The translations under genes were made by a program, and so were the position numbers. 64,000 bases of DNA from contig NZ_JACIJM010000005.1 in assembly GCF_014199395.1 (NCBI RefSeq), positions 1 to 64,000 on the forward strand, written 5' to 3'. Source of the stretch: Yoonia ponticola (GTDB lineage: Bacteria; Pseudomonadota; Alphaproteobacteria; Rhodobacterales; Rhodobacteraceae). Shown here one piece after another: positions 15,362-23,724 of the stretch (the stretch's first letter is position 1; the number at the start of each line of letters is the position of its first letter). The notes beneath the pieces were generated by a model. The model did no database searches, was not told the DNA's origin, and saw only the letters and a list, made by a program, of their open reading frames with translations.

Positions 15362-16455
15362 GGGAGGATCGCGAGCTCCTTTGAGAATGTCGTCAGGGAG
15401 ATGCAGCCGTCGTCTGTGATCAAGACGTCGTCTTCTATGCGGACTCCGAAGTTGCCGATCTCGTAGAGGCCGGGTTCGTTGGTGTAGACTGTACCAGCGG
15501 GCAGGGCGGTGTGGTTGCCGCGCATGATATAGGGTGCTTCGTGGACGTCGCGCCCAAGACCGTGGCCCGTTTTTGTACGGATGCGGTCGGCGTAGGGTGT
15601 GGATTCGAGGTGGCTTGTGACGGCGTCGTCGATTTCGTGGGCCGTGACGCCTGCTTTGGTCATTTTGTGACCGATCAGGTTCGCTTGGAGAACGGCGTCG
15701 TAGACGGCGCGTTGTTCTTCGCTGGCGTGGCCAAGGAAAAATGTGCGTGTGATGTCAGCGGCGAAACCGTTTTTGCGCGCGCCAAAGTCGATCAGGATCG
15801 CGTCGCCCTCTTTGATTGGGGTGTCGCCCGCGTGGGCATGCGGCATGGCGGTGTTGGCACCCGCGACGACGATGGGCGAAAAGGACTGTCCATCTGCGCC
15901 TTCGGCAAAGAGGGCTTGCACGAGGGTTTGTTCGACTTGTTTTTCGGTTTGCCCCGGCTTGATCGTGGTCAGGGTGTGCGCCAATGCGCGTTCTGAAATG
16001 CCGATCGCCTCGCGAAGAGCGGCGATGTCTGCGTCTGTTTTAACGATACGCAGCGCGGAGATCTCGCGTTCGGCGTCTGTGATTTTCAGGTCGGGCTGTG
16101 CATTAAGGAATGCGTGATGCACAAACACACGCATGACTTGGCCCTCAACAGCAAGAGAGGTGATGTCGAGATGTTGAGTGAGTGCTGCAAAGGCGTCATC
16201 GTAACCAGTTTGGTCGCGCCAATCAAAAACAGCGCCGTCAAAACCGACCTGCGCCCAACTGCCGAGTTCCAAGTTCGGAACAAGCGCCGCGGCGGGGCCA
16301 TTTGCAGGGATGACAACGACTAGAGGCCGTTCGTGGCTCATAAATTCATGGCCAATGGCACGGGTGAAATTCGGGCCGGGGACAAGCGCCACGGCGTCAA
16401 CGCCGAGATCGGCGGCAACAGCGGCATAGGCGGCAAGGCGATCAATCAGCATCAA
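15355..16455 (-). CDS. M24-family Xaa-Pro peptidase
   Basis: A 366-residue cytoplasmic aminopeptidase P/prolidase-like enzyme. An N-terminal creatinase-like domain (to about residue 135) is followed by the pita-bread catalytic domain. The five metal ligands can be placed: two Asp in IDFGARKNGFAADITRT, His in GHGLGRDVHE, Glu in YTNEPGLY and Glu in GVRIEDDV, so it should be active. It lies between the binding-protein gene and dppB. This suggests the imported peptide has proline or another blocked second residue that needs this enzyme. A creatinase-like substrate is the alternative. Confidence 0.88.
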   Translation of the reverse strand: MMLIDRLAAYAAVAADLGVDAVALVPGPNFTRAIGHEFMSHERPLVVVIPANGPAAALVPNLELGSWAQVGFDGAVFDWRDQTGYDDAFAALTQHLDITSLAVEGQVMRVFVHHAFLNAQPDLKITDAEREISALRIVKTDADIAALREAIGISERALAHTLTTIKPGQTEKQVEQTLVQALFAEGADGQSFSPIVVAGANTAMPHAHAGDTPIKEGDAILIDFGARKNGFAADITRTFFLGHASEEQRAVYDAVLQANLIGHKMTKAGVTAHEIDDAVTSHLESTPYADRIRTKTGHGLGRDVHEAPYIMRGNHTALPAGTVYTNEPGLYEIGNFGVRIEDDVLITDDGCISLTTFSKELAILPC

Positions 16456-16483
16456 GAAAAATCCGGGAAAAGTGTGGTTGAAA

Positions 16484-16507
16484 GGGGCGGCACAGATGCG
16501 CCGCCCC
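16484..16507 (-). promoter_or_regulatory. GC-rich stem-loop between dppA and the M24 peptidase gene
   Basis: GGGGCGGC (16484-16491) pairs perfectly with GCCGCCCC (16500-16507) around eight bases. On the minus strand it is followed by only three T residues. It may partly terminate transcription or stabilise the dppA message, giving more binding protein than permease, as does the hairpin behind potF. Confidence 0.6.
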
Positions 16508-16522
16508 GGCTACTAATCTGAA

Positions 16523-18112
16523 TTACTCAGAAAGGCCAACTTGGTTAAAGATGTGGCCACCAAGTGGGTGAACAACATAGCCTTCAACTTCTGGACGCAT
16601 TGTCATGAAGACAACAGAGTGCGCGATGGTGGCCCAAGGTGCTTGGTCCTTGAAGATTGCTTGCGCTTCTTCATACAACGCTGTCCGCTCTTCTTGCGAG
16701 GACAGTGTTTTCGCTTCTTGGATCACTGCGTCGAACTCTTCGTTGCACCATTGTGCGCGGTTTGAACCACCTACGCCGTCACAACCGAGCAGAACAGCGA
16801 GGAAGTTGTCTGGATCGCCGTTGTCGCCTGTCCAACCGAGCAGAACTGCACCGTCACGGTCAACGTCGCTGGACCGCTCAAGGTATTCACCCCATTCGTA
16901 GGAAACGATTTCAACATCGACGCCAACTTTGCTGAAGTCTTCTTGCATCAACTCGGCCATGCGGCGTGCGTTCGGGTTGTATGGACGCTGAACCGGCATT
17001 GCCCAGATTTTCAGTTCCAGATCTTCAACACCTTCAGCCGCCAGCATTTCCATGGCTGCTTCTGGGTTGTATTCGTCATCCACGGTGTTCTCGTCGTAGG
17101 ACCACATGGTTGGCGGGATCGGGTTTTTCGCGATTTCGCCGGAGCCTTGGAAGACCACGTCGATGATTGCTTGCTTGTCGATGGACATGTTCAACGCTTT
17201 ACGCACGTTGGCGTTGTCGAACGGAGGCATCTGCGTGTTGTAGGCAAGGTAGCCGACGTTCAGGCCTTCTTGTTCCATGACAACGATGTCTTCTGCGCTT
17301 TGCATGTCAGCAACGTCTGCAGGGTTCGGGTAGGCCATGACGTGGCATTCGCCAGCTTGGACTTTCTGGTAACGTACTGACGCATCAGGTGTAATGGCAA
17401 AGATCAGGCTTTCGACTTTTGCTGGATCACCCCAGTAGTTGTCGTTGCGTAGATAGCGGATAACGGCGTCTTTTTGGTAGGCTTGGAACGTGAACGGGCC
17501 TGTGCCGATTGGCGCTTGGTTTACCATTTCAGGTGTGCCAGCTTCCATCATGGCGTCGGCGTATTCTTTGGACACGATTGACGCGAAATCCATTGCCATG
17601 TTCGCGATGAACGGAGCTTCTGTCCGTGTCAGGTTAAATTTGACGGTGTAATCGTCAACTTTTTCGATGCTGGACACGAGTTCTGGCATCGACATGCTTG
17701 AGTAATATTCCCAAGAGCCGCCGGACACTTGGTTATATGGGTTTTCTGAATTGCCTTGACGGTCAAATGTGAAAATCACGTCGTCCGCGTTGAAGTCGCG
17801 TGTTGGTGTAAAGTCCGCATTTGAGTGGAATGAAACGCCCTGACGCAGGTTAAATGTGACGGACAGGCCGTCTTCGGAGACTTCCCAGCTTTCGGCAAGG
17901 CCCGGGACCGTTTCCGTTGTGCCGACTTTGAATTCTGAAAGACGGTTGTAGACGGGGTGGCTGGACGCATCAAAGGTTGTGCCAGATGTGTACAGAGCCG
18001 GGTCAAAACCCTCTGGTGAACCTTCGGAACAATAAACGAGGGATTGCGCCATCGCCGATGTGCCAACGGTTGCCAGAAGCATCCCGGTCGCAAGTGTTGT
18101 TTTAATAGACAT
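16523..18112 (-). CDS. dppA: Periplasmic peptide-binding protein (DppA-like)
   Basis: A 529-residue family 5 extracellular binding protein. The start at 18112 is chosen for its signal peptide (MSIKTTLATGMLLATVGTSA, cleavage expected after AMA) and the GGAGAG ribosome site; an open frame to 18358 would overlap the upstream regulator. The mature protein begins QSLVYCSEGSPEGFDPALYT, the opening found in DppA proteins, which bind di- and tripeptides. It starts 31 bases after the XRE-cupin regulator gene, suggesting one operon. Confidence 0.93.
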   Translation of the reverse strand: MSIKTTLATGMLLATVGTSAMAQSLVYCSEGSPEGFDPALYTSGTTFDASSHPVYNRLSEFKVGTTETVPGLAESWEVSEDGLSVTFNLRQGVSFHSNADFTPTRDFNADDVIFTFDRQGNSENPYNQVSGGSWEYYSSMSMPELVSSIEKVDDYTVKFNLTRTEAPFIANMAMDFASIVSKEYADAMMEAGTPEMVNQAPIGTGPFTFQAYQKDAVIRYLRNDNYWGDPAKVESLIFAITPDASVRYQKVQAGECHVMAYPNPADVADMQSAEDIVVMEQEGLNVGYLAYNTQMPPFDNANVRKALNMSIDKQAIIDVVFQGSGEIAKNPIPPTMWSYDENTVDDEYNPEAAMEMLAAEGVEDLELKIWAMPVQRPYNPNARRMAELMQEDFSKVGVDVEIVSYEWGEYLERSSDVDRDGAVLLGWTGDNGDPDNFLAVLLGCDGVGGSNRAQWCNEEFDAVIQEAKTLSSQEERTALYEEAQAIFKDQAPWATIAHSVVFMTMRPEVEGYVVHPLGGHIFNQVGLSE

Positions 18113-18143
18113 TTTTACTCTCTCCAGTTGGTCGTTTGTTTTG

Positions 18144-18770
18144 TTAAGCAGTTTGCGTTGCCGCGACTTTAGTCGCGCGGCTTTCGCGGGCAGGGACGTG
18201 CCCTGATTGGTCGTATTGCATACGTCCAACCCACATAATGCAAGCAGGTTCGTTGGTCTGGTTTGACCAAGAATGCGGGTGCGTCCCGAGGTAATGTAGG
18301 CTGTCGCCGGATCGCATGACATAATCTCGACCTTCGACACGTTGGCAAATTTCGCCATCCAGAACGTAGATGATTTCTTCGCCGACGTGTTTGACTTCTT
18401 CTGACGTGTAGCCCGGAGGCACGTGCAGAATATACGATGTCATCTCGAGGTCAGGGTGATCTGCGCCGATCTGTTCATACTCTAACGCGGATCCGTCGAC
18501 CGAAAAACGCGGTCGTTTGCCTGCATTCGTCAGGCTATCTACGGGCCGTGGTGTTGCGATAAAGTAGTCGGCAGTCACGTTCAGCGCAGCGGCAATTTGC
18601 GACAGTGTACCAAGCGTCGGCGTCGCATTGCCTCGTTCCAATTGGCTCAGATAACCGACGGACACGCCGCTTTTGTCAGCGAACTGCTGCAAGGTCATGG
18701 ACATGCGGCGGCGCAGATTGCGCATCCGTTGACCCAACGCATTGTCAGAGTTTTGCTGATTATCGGTCAA
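18144..18770 (-). CDS. XRE-family regulator with C-terminal cupin domain
   Basis: A 208-residue regulator. Residues about 13-68 form the XRE helix-turn-helix (LQQFADKSGVSVGYLSQLER). Residues about 110-185 form a small cupin sensor domain (EEVKHVGEEIIYVLDGEI; DSLHYLGTHPHSW). PuuR-type proteins of this design sense amino acids, peptides or polyamines. It is the first gene ahead of dppA and is divergent from the aldehyde dehydrogenase gene, so it probably controls both arms of the island. The effector is unknown. Confidence 0.9.
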   Translation of the reverse strand: MTDNQQNSDNALGQRMRNLRRRMSMTLQQFADKSGVSVGYLSQLERGNATPTLGTLSQIAAALNVTADYFIATPRPVDSLTNAGKRPRFSVDGSALEYEQIGADHPDLEMTSYILHVPPGYTSEEVKHVGEEIIYVLDGEICQRVEGRDYVMRSGDSLHYLGTHPHSWSNQTNEPACIMWVGRMQYDQSGHVPARESRATKVAATQTA

Positions 18771-18816
18771 AGTGCCCCCACACAGATCGTACCTACGCTG
18801 GACACGCTCGCGTCAT

Positions 18817-18848
18817 TTGACTGCTTGGTCAAGAATAAAAATTATTCT
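18817..18848. promoter_or_regulatory. Promoter and palindromic operator candidate between the regulator and aldehyde dehydrogenase genes
   Basis: On the plus strand TTGACT (18817) is followed after 17 bases by AATTAT (18840), a passable -35/-10 pair for the dehydrogenase operon. Two inverted repeats overlap it: TTGAC-N6-GTCAA (18817-18832) and AGAATAA-N3-TTATTCT (18832-18848), the latter covering the -10. This is where a repressor such as the divergent XRE-cupin protein would bind. Confidence 0.5.
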
Positions 18849-18955
18849 CTGCGCAAAATGTTGATTCACTTGGATGTGGCTTAGATTGGTGATTAGAGTT
18901 TGGGCAACTTCTAAATGCTCCGGCCTCGTCGGGGCGCTGATAAGAGGACTAAAGC

Positions 18956-20377
18956 ATGATCGAGAAACGTGATTTTTACATCAATGGGGCTTGGGTCGCG
19001 CCGTCTGAAGCGCATGACCTCGCGGTCATTGATCCATCAACCGAACAGCAATGTGCTGTAATTTCACTGGGAAGTCAGGCAGATACTGACGCTGCTGTTG
19101 CTGCGGCCAAAGCTGCTTTTCCCGCATGGTCGGCGGCCCCGCTAGGGGATCGTCTCGCTGCACTTGAACGGCTTGAGGCGTTGTATAACGCCCGCAAAAC
19201 GGAAATGTCCGAGGCGATGTCGCTGGAAATGGGCGCGCCAAAATTCCTGTCCGAGACGTCCCAATGGGGTGCCGGTGCGTGGCACATCAAAGAAGCCATT
19301 CGCGCTGCACGTGCTTATGAATTCGAGCGCAAAAGCGGCGATGACTGGATTTATCACGAGCCGATTGGCGTGGCTGCGCTGATCACGCCATGGAATTGGC
19401 CGATGAATCAGGTGACGTTGAAGGTGATTCCAGCGCTGGCGGTTGGCTGTACGGTCGTGCTGAAGCCATCGGAAATCGCGCCGCTGTCGTCCATTCTGCT
19501 GGCTGAAATGATAGACGAGGCGGGTTTCCCCGCCGGTGTATTCAACATGGTAAACGGTGACGGTGCTGGCGTTGGGTCGCAACTGTCTGTGCATCCTGAT
19601 GTGGATATGGTCAGCTTTACCGGCTCTACGCGCGCTGGCGCACTGATCACTAAGGCCGCCGCTGATACAGTGAAGCGCGTGAGCCTTGAGCTGGGCGGCA
19701 AGGGTGCCAATGTGATTTTCGCGGATGCGGACGACAAAGCTGTTGCGCGTGGTGTGCGGCATTGTTTCCAAAATACCGGACAATCGTGCAACGCCCCGAC
19801 ACGGATGCTAGTCGAAGAAAGTATTTATGATCAAGTGGTTGAGTCTGCACGCGAGGCCGCTGAACAGCAGGCCGTTGGTCCTGCGCAGCAAGACGGTCGT
19901 CATATCGGGCCGCTCGTCAGCGAAGGGCATTGGCACAAGGTTCAAGGGCTTATACAGGACGGTATCGATGAAGGTGCGCGGCTTGTTGCTGGCGGCACAG
20001 GGCGGCCTGACGGGATGAACGCCGGATACTTTGTAAAGCCGACGGTTTTCGCTGACGTGAACAATCAGATGAAAATTGCACGGGAAGAAGTGTTCGGTCC
20101 GGTGCTGGTGATCATTCCGTTCAAGGACGAGGCGGATGCGTTGACGATTGCAAACGACACGCCTTACGGTTTGGGCAACTACGTGCAGACGCAAGACCCT
20201 GAAAAAGCTAAGAGAATGGCACGCGGTATGCGGTCCGGCATGGTTGAAGTGAACGGTAATTCGCTAGGTGGCGAGACCCCGTTCGGCGGCTACAAACAGT
20301 CGGGCAACGGTCGCGAAGGGTCGGTTTGGGGCTTGGAAGAATACCTCGAAGTGAAGGCCGTCGCAGGGATTTCTTAA
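18956..20377 (+). CDS. NAD(P)-dependent aldehyde dehydrogenase
   Basis: A 473-residue ALDH-family enzyme with all key residues: Asn147 in TPWNWPM, Lys170 in VVLKPSE, the FTGSTRAG loop (221-228), general base Glu245 in LELGGKG and catalytic Cys278 in NTGQSCNAP. It oxidises an aldehyde to the acid. It starts the plus-strand operon divergent from the XRE-cupin/dpp operon and is followed 60 bases later by an M29 aminopeptidase gene. The substrate is not readable; an aldehyde from catabolism of the imported peptide or from the nearby polyamine pathway is plausible. Confidence 0.92.
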   Translation: MIEKRDFYINGAWVAPSEAHDLAVIDPSTEQQCAVISLGSQADTDAAVAAAKAAFPAWSAAPLGDRLAALERLEALYNARKTEMSEAMSLEMGAPKFLSETSQWGAGAWHIKEAIRAARAYEFERKSGDDWIYHEPIGVAALITPWNWPMNQVTLKVIPALAVGCTVVLKPSEIAPLSSILLAEMIDEAGFPAGVFNMVNGDGAGVGSQLSVHPDVDMVSFTGSTRAGALITKAAADTVKRVSLELGGKGANVIFADADDKAVARGVRHCFQNTGQSCNAPTRMLVEESIYDQVVESAREAAEQQAVGPAQQDGRHIGPLVSEGHWHKVQGLIQDGIDEGARLVAGGTGRPDGMNAGYFVKPTVFADVNNQMKIAREEVFGPVLVIIPFKDEADALTIANDTPYGLGNYVQTQDPEKAKRMARGMRSGMVEVNGNSLGGETPFGGYKQSGNGREGSVWGLEEYLEVKAVAGIS

Positions 20378-20437
20378 CTGGTTGACGTTAATGTGGTCGG
20401 GCGTAGGTTGGCACAGGTTTTATAGCTGAGGTGCACC

Positions 20438-21676
20438 ATGTCCGACCATATCGATCCAAAGAAACTCGACCGGCTTGCAGAAGTTGCGGTGCGAACGGGT
20501 GTTAACCTGCAAAAAGGCCAAGATCTGGTCATCACTGCCCCGATGTCGGCGTTGCCGTTGGTGCAGCGTATTGCTGTGCACGCTTACAAGGCTGGCGCAG
20601 GCGTTGTGATGCCGTTCTTCACGGACGATGCAATCACTTTGGCGCGGTACGAAAATGCCGATGATGCCAGTTTCGATCACGCGCCGGGCTGGTTTTACGA
20701 AGGCCTCGCCGCTGCGTTTAAAGGCGGTGCCGCGCGTATGGCCGTGACTGGCGACGATCCGATGCTACTGGCCGAGCAAGATCCGGCAAAAGTCGCGCGA
20801 CTGTCAAAGGCGACATCGATTGCCGCGAAACCTGCGATGAACCCGATCGTCGGTTTCGAGGTAAACTGGAATATTGTTGCATTCCCTGGGGCTGGCTGGG
20901 CTGCGCGGGTGTTCCCCGATTTGCCGGTGGACGAGGCGCAGGGCAAGTTAATGGATGCGATTTACGCGGCTTCGCGTCTGGACGGCGATGACCCCGTTGC
21001 GAATTGGGCTAACCATACGGCAGAGTTGAAAAAACGGGTGAAATGGCTGAATGACCAGGCGTTTGACGCGTTGCATTACACAGGTCCGGGCACAGATTTG
21101 CGCCTTGGCTTGGCGGAAGGGCACATTTGGAAAGGCGGGGCATCACCTGCGCTAAATGGTGTTGTGTGCCAGCCAAATATCCCGACCGAAGAAGTCTTTA
21201 CCTGCCCGCATGCTTATAAGGTCGACGGAACTGTTTCCGCGACAAAGCCGTTGGCGCATCAGGGGAATGTCATCGAAGATATTTCGGTACGGTTTGAGGC
21301 GGGAAAGATTGTGGAGGCGACCGCATCAAAGGGTCAGGAGCAGCTACGCGCGTTGCTCGCAACAGATGATGGCGCAAGTCGGATCGGCGAAGTGGCCTTG
21401 GTCCCACATTCTAGTCCGATTTCGCAGTCTGGGGTTTTGTTTTTCAATACGTTGTTTGATGAAAACGCATCGTGCCATATAGCATTGGGCCAGTGTTACG
21501 CCGACACAATCGAAGGTGGTTCGGAATTGGCTCCTGAGGAATTGCAGCAAAAGGGCGGCAACCAAAGCTTGATCCACGTCGATTGGATGATGGGCTCTGA
21601 TGCGGTTGATATTGATGGCGTTACGTTGACCGGTGAAACCGTGCCTGTGATGCGTAAGGGCGAATGGGCGTTTTAA
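20438..21676 (+). CDS. M29-family aminopeptidase (AmpS/AmpT-like)
   Basis: A 412-residue cytoplasmic metallo-aminopeptidase. Ligands known from the Thermus enzyme can be matched: Glu251 in PNIPTEEVFT, Glu318 in RIGEVALVPHSS, His347 in DENASCHIALGQ, and His380/Asp382 in SLIHVDWMMGSD. It removes N-terminal residues from short peptides. Together with the M24 peptidase and the DppABCDF-like importer it forms a complete route from outside peptide to amino acids. A strong terminator follows. Confidence 0.92.
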   Translation: MSDHIDPKKLDRLAEVAVRTGVNLQKGQDLVITAPMSALPLVQRIAVHAYKAGAGVVMPFFTDDAITLARYENADDASFDHAPGWFYEGLAAAFKGGAARMAVTGDDPMLLAEQDPAKVARLSKATSIAAKPAMNPIVGFEVNWNIVAFPGAGWAARVFPDLPVDEAQGKLMDAIYAASRLDGDDPVANWANHTAELKKRVKWLNDQAFDALHYTGPGTDLRLGLAEGHIWKGGASPALNGVVCQPNIPTEEVFTCPHAYKVDGTVSATKPLAHQGNVIEDISVRFEAGKIVEATASKGQEQLRALLATDDGASRIGEVALVPHSSPISQSGVLFFNTLFDENASCHIALGQCYADTIEGGSELAPEELQQKGGNQSLIHVDWMMGSDAVDIDGVTLTGETVPVMRKGEWAF

Positions 21677-21698
21677 CTTACTATTACATATCGGAAGA

Positions 21699-21721
21699 GG
21701 CCCGCGCTTTGCGGGTCTTTT
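21699..21721 (+). terminator. Rho-independent terminator after the M29 aminopeptidase gene
   Basis: GGCCCGC (21699-21705) pairs with GCGGGTC (21711-21717), with one G-T pair, around GCTTT and is followed by four T residues. It lies 23 bases after the stop codon. Confidence 0.85.
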
Positions 21722-22061
21722 CACCTTTGAAGCGACCTTTAGTTTTCTCTAGACGTTTCACTCACACGTCCGTGAGGTATAAAAGGAGACAGGACCGTTT
21801 TTAGGCGAGGCTTATGAATGGGTCGCCAAATCCGATCTCAAGCAACAGTATGTCCTCTACACCGGGCGGGGTGGATCATCGAACACGGGTTCAGCAGTGT
21901 TAGAAACGCGATTCTGTTGAGAGAGTGCAACGTTACGAATGGATCGCTTTGCTGTTACGTCGGGTTCAGCGTTGCATTCAGCCAAGCCGTGCTCGATTAA
22001 TACGTCAGTGAATTCTGGACGCGCTCCATATGATTGCTGGAACTGTGACGCTTGCTATGTC
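21722..22061. other. Intergenic stretch without a recognisable gene
   Basis: About 340 bases between the peptide island and the flagellar block. It holds an AAGGAG-like site near 21783 and several short open frames on the plus strand (one of 29 codons from 21813, one of 60 from 21818), none with a recognisable product. It may contain remnants of a decayed gene. No clear promoter or repeat is seen. Confidence 0.5.
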
Positions 22062-22853
22062 CTACCGAGTAGCTAAGAGTGTTAGCGCAATATTGCCGCT
22101 TGAATAGCCGGTGCTTTCGCTCAGTGATGATCGAAGCAAAAAAAGACGTACTAACTTTTCTTGCAGGTCTTCTCCCGAAAAATCAGCAATTTGATCTGTA
22201 CCGAAAACCGATTCTGAACGCGCCTTGAAAGTCTCGAGTTGTTTGTCGATATCGACGCTGCCGACTTCCGTAGGTAAACCTAACGCGGTTTGAACCACCT
22301 CTCTCAATGGTGCGTTTCCCAATAGGGCATACCATTGCGCATTCGTCGATTTTGCACTGTCCGTAACGTCCTCAAGTGCCTTCCCAATGTTCAAAGCAAG
22401 TCGTAGTTGATTATCTTGTTCACCGACCGCAGCTTCGAACGACTGTCTTTCGAAGCGAGTGATGATGTCTTCTGAAGCGATCGATGTTGTTGTCAATGGA
22501 GTCGAAAAGTCACCAAACCCAAATGCTTTCGAAAATTCTGCGTATCTGCTATCGGAAAGTTTATTGGCAAGCGCATCGTCGTCGGTCGTGCCTTCTTCCA
22601 GAATTTTCTGGATAAAGAACTTGTTATTAATGTCGTCATCTAGACCGAATGCACCAAGTGCTACGGTCAAAAGGTCTCTGTCATTTACCAACTCTTCTGC
22701 CGTGCGTATCTCAGAAATCTTCTCTCGAAAATTTTCTGTGACACGTTTTATAGTTGGGCTTTCATCAAACGCTTGCTGTTGTTGAACGAGAGTCCTTTCA
22801 AGGAATTTCCATCCAGTATAACCTCCGATCGGGACAAGAGGTTGAAAACTCAT
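22062..22853 (-). CDS. DUF1217 flagellar-locus protein
   Basis: A 263-residue soluble helical protein opening MSFQPLVPIGGYTGWKFLER, with repeated blocks such as KFFIQKILEEGTTDDDALAN and SDSRYAEFSKAFGFGDF that mark the DUF1217 family. Members are found in alphaproteobacterial flagellar gene clusters; their role is not established, though a structural or assembly function is suspected. Its start overlaps the flbT stop, so it is the last gene of the flagellin-flaF-flbT group. Confidence 0.85.
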   Translation of the reverse strand: MSFQPLVPIGGYTGWKFLERTLVQQQQAFDESPTIKRVTENFREKISEIRTAEELVNDRDLLTVALGAFGLDDDINNKFFIQKILEEGTTDDDALANKLSDSRYAEFSKAFGFGDFSTPLTTTSIASEDIITRFERQSFEAAVGEQDNQLRLALNIGKALEDVTDSAKSTNAQWYALLGNAPLREVVQTALGLPTEVGSVDIDKQLETFKARSESVFGTDQIADFSGEDLQEKLVRLFLLRSSLSESTGYSSGNIALTLLATR

Positions 22854-23254
22854 TGTGAGTGCACTGCGAGAAGACGTGCCTCCCTAGGCAGTAGCGATCG
22901 CAATGCCTTTAATGCGCGATAGAAATCGTCTTTCATGATCGCATCGCTAGCTATGGATAGCTGTTCTCGACTGTCGGCGTCTCTAAGTGCTTGGCTAAGC
23001 TGCTCAACACCCTGTAATATCTGATTTTTGGCGTCGTCTATACAGACATCCCCAGATAGGATTAATTGCGCAACATAACATACACGCCGGACGGGCGTGT
23101 TCACCTCATCTGGCCGCAAAGCGTCCCTAAGTCGTAGGATATTTGCGTTCGGGGTTAGGATTGAAAGACGACTACGTCGGTCACCGTTTTCAATCACGGC
23201 TCCATTCACGAGCACACGTTCTTTCGGGTTCAGTTTCAATACAAGACCTGACAT
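22850..23254 (-). CDS. flbT: Flagellin mRNA regulator FlbT
   Basis: A 134-residue protein opening SGLVLKLNPKERVLVNGAVIENGDRRSRL, the conserved FlbT core. In Caulobacter FlbT binds the 5' leader of flagellin mRNA and blocks its translation until the hook is complete. Here it follows flaF directly (stop and start one base apart) downstream of the flagellin gene, the standard alphaproteobacterial order. It is soluble with no membrane segment. Confidence 0.93.
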   Translation of the reverse strand: MSGLVLKLNPKERVLVNGAVIENGDRRSRLSILTPNANILRLRDALRPDEVNTPVRRVCYVAQLILSGDVCIDDAKNQILQGVEQLSQALRDADSREQLSIASDAIMKDDFYRALKALRSLLPREARLLAVHSQ

Positions 23255-23629
23255 CTATTTACTTTGCCCCATATTTAGACCACGCATGACAGAGGTGTTT
23301 ATTTCAATTAGGGCATCAGCAGCGGTGTTTTTACGCAGAATTTTCGCACTGAAGATTTCAGTAAATTTTGCCAAATAGAAAATTTGTGCACGTAACGATG
23401 GTGGTAGTTCATTTTCTGATGCGGCAACGTCAATTGCCAATGTATTCCAAAGCTTGCGATTATCATTCAAAGCTTCCGCAAACTTCGGAAAATCGCGATC
23501 TCTTCGGTTGGAAGCCACACGAAGGCGCGCAGTAACATTTCCGATAACTTGAGCTTCAACGCTACGGTGCGATTTAAAGGGTGCATTAGTGGGGGCATAT
23601 GCTTGCCGAGCAAGTTCAATTGCGTTCAC
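23255..23629 (-). CDS. flaF: Flagellar biosynthesis regulator FlaF
   Basis: A 124-residue helical protein with the FlaF block RQAYAPTNAPFKSHRSVEAQ at its start and NRKLWNTLAIDVA in the middle. FlaF acts as the positive counterpart of FlbT and binds flagellin to promote its secretion and translation. It lies between the flagellin gene and flbT. Two hairpins separate it from the flagellin gene, so flaF-flbT may be transcribed partly by read-through. Confidence 0.92.
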   Translation of the reverse strand: MNAIELARQAYAPTNAPFKSHRSVEAQVIGNVTARLRVASNRRDRDFPKFAEALNDNRKLWNTLAIDVAASENELPPSLRAQIFYLAKFTEIFSAKILRKNTAADALIEINTSVMRGLNMGQSK

Positions 23630-23658
23630 GGTAAGTCCTTCCGGGACAATATAGAACG

Positions 23659-23679
23659 GAATACGGTTTTACCGTATTC
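23659..23679 (-). repeat. Stem-loop in the flagellin-flaF spacer
   Basis: GAATACGG (23659-23666) pairs perfectly with CCGTATTC (23672-23679) around TTTTA. It lies 30 bases before the flaF start on the minus strand, just after a larger palindrome, and may be part of a two-hairpin read-through control element. Confidence 0.6.
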
Positions 23680-23690
23680 GGCTGTGAGAA

Positions 23691-23712
23691 GAGGGCCGAT
23701 TAATCGGCCCTC
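23691..23712 (-). terminator. Palindromic terminator-like hairpin after the flagellin gene
   Basis: A perfect 22-base palindrome (GAGGGCCGAT and its complement) lies 13 bases after the flagellin stop. On the minus strand it is followed by TTCTC, a poor T tract, so termination may be partial. Confidence 0.55.
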
Positions 23713-23724
23713 CGTTCAACTTGC

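Noticed and set aside
15511-15996. A 161-codon open frame antisense to the M24 peptidase gene
   Set aside because: All metal ligands of the peptidase lie on the other strand; the antisense product resembles nothing.
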